A stretch of DNA of 64,000 nucleotides, taken from assembly GCA_947463125.1 (NCBI GenBank), contig CANHQZ010000001.1, positions 1 to 64,000 on the forward strand. The letters are read 5' to 3'. The translations under genes were made by a program, and so were the position numbers. Shown here one piece after another: positions 1 through 5,972 of this stretch. The notes under the pieces were generated by a model. The model had not been told where the DNA came from and ran no database searches. It saw only the letters and a list, made by a program, of their open reading frames with translations. Within the stretch, counting starts at the first letter, position 1, and each line of letters begins with the position of its first letter. The DNA comes from Flavobacteriales bacterium. GTDB lineage: Bacteria > Bacteroidota > Bacteroidia > NS11-12g > UBA955.

Positions 1-227
1 CGGATTCAAGGAATAAACACAATCTGGCAAAAGCGGCAGGGCTCATTCCTAAAACTGCCAGCATCGGCGGGGAAATAGGCATACACGGCGTGGTAGAAGG
101 GAGTGATTATCTGGTCAGTGGCGGTATACCCTGGACCAAAGGGTGTATATCGCTTAAAAACAGCCATATTGCAGAGCTATATGCCATAGTTGGTTCAAAC
201 TCCACAATCATCCGCATTCAAAAGTAG
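1..227 (+). CDS. L,D-transpeptidase (YkuD/YafK-type), C-terminal fragment
   Basis: The reading frame is open from the window edge (codons start at base 3) to a TAG at 225-227, giving the last 74 residues of a protein whose start lies outside. It contains GIHG followed about 20 residues later by WTKGCISLKN, the His and Cys signature of the L,D-transpeptidase catalytic domain. The cysteine of TKGCIS would be the acyl-enzyme nucleophile. These enzymes make 3-3 crosslinks in peptidoglycan or attach proteins to it in the periplasm. Only the end of the catalytic domain is visible, so exact subfamily and signal peptide cannot be judged. A 55-bp gap follows before the next gene on the same strand. 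Confidence 0.8.
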   Translation, partial: DSRNKHNLAKAAGLIPKTASIGGEIGIHGVVEGSDYLVSGGIPWTKGCISLKNSHIAELYAIVGSNSTIIRIQK

Positions 228-248
228 TTTAGGTGCATAAACGGTGGA

Positions 249-278
249 TTGACAATTCGCAACTGCATCGTTAATTTG
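249..278 (+). promoter_or_regulatory. promoter of the 283 gene (-33/-7)
   Basis: TTGAC at 249-253, 17 bp, then TTAATTTG at 271-278, one mismatch from TAnnTTTG, and 4 nt later the ATG. If transcription starts at the usual distance from the -7 element, the first base is at or next to the A of the ATG, so the mRNA would be leaderless. Confidence 0.5.
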
Positions 279-282
279 CACC

Positions 283-1428
283 ATGCACATTGAAACCAAG
301 GTATTACATGCCGGCATTGAGCCCGATCCGTCTACAGGCGCCATCATGACTCCCATTTTTCAGACAAGCACCTACGTACAGGCTGCACCGGGCGATCATA
401 AAGGCTACGAATATGCCAGAACCCAAAACCCCACCCGCGATGTGTTGCAAAAAAACCTGGCGGCACTTGAAGGAATGAATTACGGGCTTTGCTTCAGCAC
501 AGGTATGGGTGCCGTGGATGCATGTGTGAAACTGCTCAAGCCTGGCGACGAAGTAATCAGTACAAATGATTTGTATGGAGGAACCTACCGCTTGTTTACC
601 AAAGTTTTCGAACCCTACGGCATCCGATTTCACTTTGTGGATATGACCAACGCCGAAAACGTAAAACAGGCTGTTACGCCTAATACCCGCATGATTTGGG
701 CCGAAACGCCCACCAATCCCCTGCTCAGAATTATTGACATAGAGGCCGTTTGCTGCATTGGCAAAGAAGCCGGCGCACTGGTGGTGGTAGACAACACGTT
801 TGCCAGTCCCTATTTGCAAAACCCCGCCCAATACGGCGCAGACATTGTAATGCACAGCGCCACTAAATATATCAACGGCCACAGTGATGTGGTGCTAGGC
901 GCACTTTGTGTGAATGATTCCGCACTGAGAGACAGACTTGCCTTTATCCAAAACAGCTGCGGTGCTACTCCCGGTCCTCAGGATTGTTTCCTGGTACTGC
1001 GCGGTATAAAAACCCTGCACGTGCGCATGCAGCGGCATTGTGAAAACGGCGCTGCTGTGGCCCACTGGCTTAAATCCCATCCAAAAGTTGGCACAGTTTA
1101 CTGGCCGGGATTTGAAGAGCACCCCGGACACAGCGTTGCTAAAAAACAAATGCGCGGTTTTGGCGGCATGATCTCTTTTACATTGAAGGATGATTCGGTG
1201 GAATCTGCCATGAAGTTTCTGAAAAACACCCACCTGTTCTCATTGGCGGAGAGCCTGGGCGGCGTGGAAAGCCTGGTTGGGCACCCCGCCACCATGACCC
1301 ATGCCAGCATCCCCAAAGAGCAGCGGGAAGCCGCCGGCTTAAAAGATTCACTCATTCGATTAAGTGTAGGCATTGAGCACATCGACGATTTAATTGAAGA
1401 CCTAAACAAGGCGCTTCAGACGGTTTAA
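283..1428 (+). CDS. cystathionine gamma-synthase / beta-lyase family PLP enzyme
   Basis: A 381-aa Cys/Met-metabolism PLP-dependent enzyme, the normal length for the family. The PLP lysine is K195 in HSATKYINGHSDV; YEYARTQNPTRD near residue 43 and the glycine-rich FSTGMGAVDAC near 71 are family signatures. Members make cystathionine from O-acylhomoserine (MetB), cleave it (MetC/Cth) or use sulfide directly. The sequence alone does not separate these; Bacteroidota genes of this type are usually called cystathionine gamma-synthase. It acts in the cytoplasm in methionine/cysteine metabolism. The ATG at 283 is supported by a promoter-like element ending 4 nt upstream. It has no close operon partner; the next gene starts after a 173-bp repeat-bearing gap. 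Confidence 0.9.
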   Translation: MHIETKVLHAGIEPDPSTGAIMTPIFQTSTYVQAAPGDHKGYEYARTQNPTRDVLQKNLAALEGMNYGLCFSTGMGAVDACVKLLKPGDEVISTNDLYGGTYRLFTKVFEPYGIRFHFVDMTNAENVKQAVTPNTRMIWAETPTNPLLRIIDIEAVCCIGKEAGALVVVDNTFASPYLQNPAQYGADIVMHSATKYINGHSDVVLGALCVNDSALRDRLAFIQNSCGATPGPQDCFLVLRGIKTLHVRMQRHCENGAAVAHWLKSHPKVGTVYWPGFEEHPGHSVAKKQMRGFGGMISFTLKDDSVESAMKFLKNTHLFSLAESLGGVESLVGHPATMTHASIPKEQREAAGLKDSLIRLSVGIEHIDDLIEDLNKALQTV

Positions 1429-1493
1429 TCAGGCACAGAAAGCATTACATCAAAACAACTGACAGTTTTTTGCAATCTTAAAATGTAATTTCT

Positions 1494-1571
1494 GTCAGTC
1501 TATTGACGTTTTTCATGTAAATTCAGTCAGTCTATTGACGTTTTTTATATTAATTTGGTCAGTTGATTGAC
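1494..1571 (+). repeat. three 32-bp-phased operator-like repeats
   Basis: GTCAGTCTATTGAC occurs at 1494-1507 and 1526-1539, and GTCAGTTGATTGAC at 1558-1571. Starts are exactly 32 bp apart, about three helical turns. Each copy is an imperfect palindrome (GTCA, 6 bp, TGAC) followed by a T-run. A possible degenerate half-site, AACTGACAGTTTT, lies near 1458-1470. The third copy supplies the -33 TTGAC of the ATPase promoter, so a bound protein would compete with RNA polymerase. Confidence 0.75.
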
Positions 1572-1597
1572 AGTTTTAATGTTTTTTAGTAACTTTG
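1567..1597 (+). promoter_or_regulatory. promoter of the DUF4143 ATPase
   Basis: TTGAC at 1567-1571, 18 bp, then TAACTTTG at 1590-1597, a perfect TAnnTTTG. GTG at 1602 follows after 4 nt. The -33 element is inside the third upstream repeat. Confidence 0.65.
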
Positions 1598-1601
1598 TGG
1601 T

Positions 1602-2729
1602 GTGTTTGACCGGAAATTATTGAAAATAATGGAAGACAGCCTCAGCGAGCAAAAGGTTTCATTGCTGCTGGGAGCCCGCCGTGTCGGTAAAACCGAATTA
1701 CTACAAACCCTTTTTGCCAAAAAGCAAGAAAACACACTTTGGCTAAACGGCGAAGACAATGACACCCATATACTAGTTGAAAACAGGACTGTATCAAACT
1801 ACCGCAAATTGCTGGAAGGTTACCGCATTCTGATTATTGATGAAGCGCAGTTCATTCCGGATATTGCCCGAAAAGTGAAACTGATGATTGACAACATCAA
1901 GCCTTTGCATATCATCCTTACAGGATCATCGGCCTTTGACATAGAAAAAATGGGAAATCCACTGGTGGGCAGAACGCTTAACTTTCACTTGTATCCGCTT
2001 GCACAGATGGAGTGGAAGCAAAAGGAAAACCTGCTTCAGACACGTCAAAACCTTGAAGACAGACTAATACTGGGCAGTTACCCGGAAATAAGCCAACTCA
2101 AAACATACAAGGATAAAACCGATTACCTGCGGGAACTTGTCAATACCTATTTGCTCAAGGATATTTTGATGTTTGAGCAAATCAACAATTCACAAAAACT
2201 TAGGGATTTGCTGATACTGCTGGCACATCAGGTAGGCAATGAAGTTTCCATGCAGGAACTTGGGCAGCAGCTGGGAATGAGTAAAAATACGGTAGAACGC
2301 TACCTTGATTTACTGAGCAAAGTATTTGTAATATACTGCCGCGGTGGTTACAGTGGCAACTTACGTAAGGAAATTGCAAAGGGCCGAAAATGGTATTTTG
2401 CAGACAACGGCATCCGCAATGCACTTATTGGCGATTTTAGGCCTTTGGCAGTGCGCAATGACGTCGGGGCGCTGTGGGAACAATATATTCTCTCGGAAAG
2501 AAACAAATTACATACCTACAGTGGCAGTAATGTGGAAAGCTATTTCTGGCGAACCTACGATCAGCAGGAAATTGATTTGATAGAGGTCCAAAACAAGCAA
2601 CTCACTGCTTTAGAGTGTAAATGGAAAGAAGACAAATGCCGCATCCCTGTCGCTTTTGCCAAGGGATATCCGGATGTGCCGTTCCATATTATCAATCAAA
2701 AAAACTATCTGGAATGGATTGGGGCCTGA
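1602..2729 (+). CDS. AAA_14 / DUF4143 family ATPase
   Basis: A 375-aa ATPase of the AAA_14 plus DUF4143 type. Walker A is GARRVGKT (24-31) and Walker B is ILIIDEAQ with D80-E81. A helix-turn-helix-like stretch around 214-238 (ELGQQLGMSKNTVERYL) follows. The C-terminal domain carries EIDLIE and ALECKW, the Asp and Glu-x-Lys pattern of the PD-(D/E)XK nuclease fold often noted for DUF4143. Cellular role is not established; such proteins are common, patchy accessory genes. Start: GTG 1602 sits 4 nt behind a perfect -7 element; in-frame ATG 1629 is the alternative and would remove nine residues while leaving the P-loop intact. The upstream repeats suggest specific transcriptional control, possibly by its own HTH. 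The DUF2400 gene begins 4 nt after its stop. Confidence 0.85.
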   Translation: MFDRKLLKIMEDSLSEQKVSLLLGARRVGKTELLQTLFAKKQENTLWLNGEDNDTHILVENRTVSNYRKLLEGYRILIIDEAQFIPDIARKVKLMIDNIKPLHIILTGSSAFDIEKMGNPLVGRTLNFHLYPLAQMEWKQKENLLQTRQNLEDRLILGSYPEISQLKTYKDKTDYLRELVNTYLLKDILMFEQINNSQKLRDLLILLAHQVGNEVSMQELGQQLGMSKNTVERYLDLLSKVFVIYCRGGYSGNLRKEIAKGRKWYFADNGIRNALIGDFRPLAVRNDVGALWEQYILSERNKLHTYSGSNVESYFWRTYDQQEIDLIEVQNKQLTALECKWKEDKCRIPVAFAKGYPDVPFHIINQKNYLEWIGA

Positions 2730-2733
2730 GTGC

Positions 2734-3519
2734 ATGAACAAAAGATTACTTAAAGAACTATTAGATGAAAAATACCATCAGTTCAATGATTCATCTTTTA
2801 TAGGCCCCGACCCCATTTCAGTGCCTCACCGTTTCAGCAAAAAACAAGACATTGAAATTGCCGGATTGTTTGCCGCCCTGCTGGCCTGGGGAAACCGCAC
2901 CACCATCATCAACAGCGCAAACCGGTTGATGAAGCTAATGGATGATACCCCTCATGATTTTATTCTGAACCACAATGAAAAGGACCGGCAACGTTTTGAG
3001 CAATGGGTACACCGAACTTTTCAGTATCCTGATTTGCTTTATTTCCTTGAATTCCTTCAGTTTCATTATTCGGAAAATGAAAGTCTGGAAACGGCTTTTT
3101 CGAAAGGCATGAAACACTCTGATTCGAATATTGAAAACGGACTTATCCATTTTCACCGATATTTCTTTTCCCTGCCCCATCTGCCCCGCACAGAAAAACA
3201 CCTGCAAACCCCTTTGCGCAAAAGCGCCTGCAAAAGAATCAGTTTGTTTTTGCGCTGGATGGTTCGTTCGGATGACAAGGGCGTGGATTTTGGCATCTGG
3301 AAAAGCATTTCACCTGCCCAGTTGATTTGTCCGCTGGATGTGCATGTGCACCGAACTGCTACACACCTGAATCTCATTACCCGCAAACAGGCCGACTGGC
3401 AAACCGCGCTGGAACTTACCCAATCTTTAACAAAGCTAGACCCGAATGACCCCGTGAAATACGATTTTGCTCTGTTTGGACTGGGCCTGGAGCAGGGTGG
3501 TAAAAAGTTGATAAAATGA
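2734..3519 (+). CDS. TIGR02757 / DUF2400 family protein
   Basis: A 261-aa protein recognised as TIGR02757 (DUF2400), a family of unknown function. The ATG at 2734 is 4 nt after the ATPase stop, so it is probably co-transcribed. An earlier in-frame start at 2656 would overlap the ATPase and is not needed. The C-terminal third contains CPLDVHVHR and, about 30 residues later, YDFALFGLG. This resembles the layout of HhH-GPD DNA glycosylases, where VDTHxxR carries the catalytic Asp and a small helix follows. That likeness is my inference from motif spacing. No signal peptide or membrane helix is seen, so it should be cytoplasmic. It is followed by the thioredoxin gene after 74 bp. Confidence 0.85.
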   Translation: MNKRLLKELLDEKYHQFNDSSFIGPDPISVPHRFSKKQDIEIAGLFAALLAWGNRTTIINSANRLMKLMDDTPHDFILNHNEKDRQRFEQWVHRTFQYPDLLYFLEFLQFHYSENESLETAFSKGMKHSDSNIENGLIHFHRYFFSLPHLPRTEKHLQTPLRKSACKRISLFLRWMVRSDDKGVDFGIWKSISPAQLICPLDVHVHRTATHLNLITRKQADWQTALELTQSLTKLDPNDPVKYDFALFGLGLEQGGKKLIK

Positions 3520-3544
3520 CGAAATGTCACACTTGTGGTAATAT

Positions 3545-3552
3545 TATCTTTG
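3545..3552 (+). promoter_or_regulatory. -7 element of trxA
   Basis: TATCTTTG matches TAnnTTTG 41 nt before the trxA ATG. No clear -33 TTG lies at the right distance. Confidence 0.4.
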
Positions 3553-3593
3553 GTACGGGATTTGAAACTCAATAATCACTAATTTTATATAAC

Positions 3594-3911
3594 ATGGCTG
3601 AAACTTTCACAAGCGGCAACTGGAACGAAAAGGTGCTGCAATCCGACAAACCCGTACTCGTAGACTTCTGGGCAGAATGGTGTGGCCCATGCCGCATGAT
3701 AGGTCCTATCGTTGAAGAAATTGCTAAAGAATATGACGGCAAAGCTGTTGTAGGCAAACTCAACGTAGATGAAAACGGGGATATCGCCGGAAACTATGGC
3801 ATTCGCAGCATCCCTACCCTGCTGGTTTTCAAAGGCGGACAAATCGTAGACAAAATCGTTGGCGCGGTTCCCAAACCTTCCATTACCCAAAAAATTGACG
3901 CTGTTCTTTAA
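3594..3911 (+). CDS. trxA: thioredoxin
   Basis: A 105-aa thioredoxin of standard length. The active site is WCGPC with C30 and C33, preceded by VDFWAE; the cis-proline loop is seen in SIPTLL. It reduces protein disulfides in the cytoplasm using electrons from thioredoxin reductase, which is not in this window. It has its own -7 element and is closed by a terminator at 3928-3956, so it is likely a single-gene transcript. Confidence 0.97.
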   Translation: MAETFTSGNWNEKVLQSDKPVLVDFWAEWCGPCRMIGPIVEEIAKEYDGKAVVGKLNVDENGDIAGNYGIRSIPTLLVFKGGQIVDKIVGAVPKPSITQKIDAVL

Positions 3912-3927
3912 GCGTTTGGATTTTTTT

Positions 3928-3956
3928 AAAAAAGGTCGGTAATACCGGCCTTTTTT
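3928..3956 (+). terminator. rho-independent terminator of trxA
   Basis: AAAAAAGGTCGGT, loop AAT, ACCGGCCTTTTTT: a near-perfect hairpin with one G-T pair followed by a T-run, 16 nt after the trxA stop. Confidence 0.85.
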
Positions 3957-3958
3957 CG

Positions 3959-3966
3959 TATATTTG
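3959..3966 (+). promoter_or_regulatory. -7 element of the DUF58 gene
   Basis: TATATTTG matches TAnnTTTG directly behind the trxA terminator. The DUF58 ATG follows after 7 nt, so the predicted leader is only about 2-3 nt. Confidence 0.5.
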
Positions 3967-3973
3967 ATAGTAT

Positions 3974-4882
3974 ATGCTCCTGGAGGAAGTTCAGCAGTAC
4001 CAAAACCTTGAACTACTTGCAAAACAAGTGGTAGAAGGATTCATAACGGGCATGCACCGGAGTCCTTTTCATGGTTTTTCCGTAGAATTTGCAGAACACC
4101 GACCCTACAATCCCGGAGAAAGCACCCGCAACATAGACTGGAAGCTCTATGCACGCACCGACCGGATTTATACCAAACGTTTTGAGGAAGAAACCAACCT
4201 GCGCTGCCGCATTGTACTGGATTTATCCGGCAGCATGTTTTTCCCCGCTGAGAACCTGGCCAAAATAAAATTTTCGGTACTCGCCGCCGCCTCTATTTGT
4301 CATTTGCTGCAAAAGCAGCGCGATGCATTCGGATTAACGACCTTCAGTGACAGCGTTAAACATCAAACGCCCGCCCGCAGCAGTCGCGCACATCTGCAGG
4401 ATGTTTTACATACACTGCAACCCCTTTGGGATGTAAAAAGTGCACCCACGCAACCTGAAACCACCCGAATCGCACACTGCCTTGAACAAATAGCACTTAC
4501 CCAGCACCGGCGAAGCCTGGTTGTGATATTCAGCGACATGTTTGAAAACAATGCTGACGATGTTGCCATCTGGCAGGCGATTCAGCACCTAAAACATGCG
4601 AAAAACGAAATCATCATCTTTCATGTGCAGCATGCTCCGCAGGAATTGCAATTTGATTTTGACAACAAGCCTACGCGCTTCATCGATGCTGAAACAGGTG
4701 AACAGGTTTCGCTGAATCCGGCCGAAGTAAAAAGTGCCTACGTCAGGCAAATTGCAGCCATGGATCAAAAAATTAAGAACCGCTGTCTTCAATACAATAT
4801 TGATTTTTACCCTGTAGATGCATCAAAGGATTTTGGTCAGGTGCTGATGCCTTTTTACCTGAAAAGAATGAAAATGGCATAA
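3974..4882 (+). CDS. DUF58 domain protein (VWA-like)
   Basis: A 302-aa DUF58 protein. The family signature is RPYNPGESTRNIDWKLYART (44-62). A von Willebrand A-type metal site follows as D83-x-S85-x-S87 in LDLSGSMFF. No membrane segment is seen. DUF58 proteins are usually encoded with MoxR AAA+ ATPases and VWA membrane proteins and are thought to work with them in complex maturation or envelope processes. No MoxR gene is adjacent here, which is unusual. The ATG at 3974 lies 7 nt after a TATATTTG element. Exact substrate and role are unknown. Confidence 0.88.
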   Translation: MLLEEVQQYQNLELLAKQVVEGFITGMHRSPFHGFSVEFAEHRPYNPGESTRNIDWKLYARTDRIYTKRFEEETNLRCRIVLDLSGSMFFPAENLAKIKFSVLAAASICHLLQKQRDAFGLTTFSDSVKHQTPARSSRAHLQDVLHTLQPLWDVKSAPTQPETTRIAHCLEQIALTQHRRSLVVIFSDMFENNADDVAIWQAIQHLKHAKNEIIIFHVQHAPQELQFDFDNKPTRFIDAETGEQVSLNPAEVKSAYVRQIAAMDQKIKNRCLQYNIDFYPVDASKDFGQVLMPFYLKRMKMA

Positions 4883-5006
4883 GCAAAAATCAATTAACCT
4901 GTTGCTATGATTCACTTTCAGGCATAAGCACTGCTTTTTCAAAACCTGGAAATCACCCCTACAAAAAACATCTGTTTTTTACACATGACAACTTCATAGA
5001 ATCTTT

Positions 5007-5020
5007 ATGACGATGGTCAT
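5007..5020. repeat. small palindrome before the GxxExxY gene
   Basis: ATGAC-GATG-GTCAT followed by a T-run lies 51-64 bp upstream of the GxxExxY ATG. It could be a weak terminator for the DUF58 gene or a protein-binding site; five base pairs are too few to decide. Nothing else is seen in the 188-bp gap. Confidence 0.3.
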
Positions 5021-5070
5021 TTTTTTACCTTTTACAGGTCAATAGCTTCGTGACATCAAACCTAAAGACT

Positions 5071-5502
5071 ATGATAGACATACCTGAAAATCACCTTGCG
5101 CACACAGTCATCGGACTTGCGATTGAAATCCACAAAGCCCTTGGACCGGGCCTGAAAGAAAGTGCTTACCGCGAATGCCTTTTATATGAACTCGGGCAAA
5201 ATGGTATTTCGACTACATCCATGAAGCCGCTTTCTGTGAATTATAAAAATCTGCATATAGAGGACGGTTACAGCATAGACCTGGTGCTGGACGATAAACT
5301 CGCCATTGAGCTGGAAACCTGCGAACAAATTACGGATCATCATGTACACAAAATGCTCCGGAATATGAAACTGGGGAACTACCGGTTGGGCCTGATTATC
5401 AATTTCAACTCACCCCTGTTGAAAAACGGAATACGCCGTGTAGCAAACCACAGACTGCTGCCGGATGAAAGCCGACTGCTGCCGGATTATGCCAGATATT
5501 GA
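5071..5502 (+). CDS. GxxExxY family protein (PDDEXK_3-like)
   Basis: A 143-aa protein carrying the name-giving motif GLKESAY (27-33), in the TIGR04256/PDDEXK_3 family, of unknown function and common in Bacteroidota. The fold belongs to the PD-(D/E)XK nuclease superfamily. Here the expected Asp is D70 in YSIDLVL and the expected E-x-K is IELE (E80, E82), so the usual lysine is replaced by glutamate, which would be expected to impair nuclease chemistry. The C-terminal LGLIINF is the usual family ending, followed by a near-duplicate LLPDESRLLPDY. The start chosen is ATG 5071; GTG 5050 is possible. A Nudix gene follows after 23 bp. Confidence 0.85.
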   Translation: MIDIPENHLAHTVIGLAIEIHKALGPGLKESAYRECLLYELGQNGISTTSMKPLSVNYKNLHIEDGYSIDLVLDDKLAIELETCEQITDHHVHKMLRNMKLGNYRLGLIINFNSPLLKNGIRRVANHRLLPDESRLLPDYARY

Positions 5503-5513
5503 AACACATCGGG

Positions 5514-5521
5514 TAATTTCG
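5514..5521 (+). promoter_or_regulatory. -7 element of the Nudix gene
   Basis: TAATTTCG, one mismatch from TAnnTTTG, then CACT and the GTG at 5526: exactly 4 nt spacing. The same arrangement (TATCTTCG-CACT-GTG) is found before priA. Confidence 0.45.
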
Positions 5522-5525
5522 CACT

Positions 5526-5972
5526 GTGAGTATTGGTGCGTTTAATATCCGTGTATACGGAATTGCTGTTAAGGAAGGCAGGCTGCTTATTTCTACCGAA
5601 CTGGGTGGGGACCATGCCTTTACCAAGTTTCCGGGCGGTGGTCTGGAACCGGGTGAAGGACTGGCCGACTGCCTTATTCGGGAATGGAAGGAAGAACTGA
5701 ATGCGTCTGTATCAGTGGATGACTTATATTATGTAAATGAATTTTACCAGCCCAGCGCATTTAATCCGGCACAGCAGATTATATCATTCTATTACAATGT
5801 AACCCTGCTATCGGATGATATCATTTTCAAATCCATAGAAAAACGCTGGAACAAGGAATACCTGGTGGAATTTCGCTGGGAGCCGCTGAACGAACTTCAG
5901 GTTGAGGACTTTACTTTCCCGATTGACAAAATAGTGTTTTCCAAACTCCGGGAGGGCTACCTGAGAATGTGA
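5526..5972 (+). CDS. Nudix hydrolase
   Basis: A 148-aa Nudix-fold protein. The Nudix box runs from GGLEPGE to REWKEEL with correct spacing (G-x5-E-x7-RExxEE); the usual Gly after EEx is Asn. These enzymes hydrolyse nucleoside diphosphates linked to another moiety, needing Mg2+ bound by the RExxEE glutamates; the substrate cannot be told. It is expected to be cytoplasmic. Start is GTG 5526, supported by the TAATTTCG element 4 nt upstream. Its last 16 bases overlap convergently with the secreted protein gene on the minus strand. Confidence 0.88.
   Translation: MSIGAFNIRVYGIAVKEGRLLISTELGGDHAFTKFPGGGLEPGEGLADCLIREWKEELNASVSVDDLYYVNEFYQPSAFNPAQQIISFYYNVTLLSDDIIFKSIEKRWNKEYLVEFRWEPLNELQVEDFTFPIDKIVFSKLREGYLRM

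Noticed and set aside
1602-3519. ATPase-DUF2400 pair as a toxin-antitoxin or defence module
   Set aside because: Sizes and domains do not fit a known toxin-antitoxin type; no mobile-element signs nearby. Kept only as a weak DNA-processing idea.
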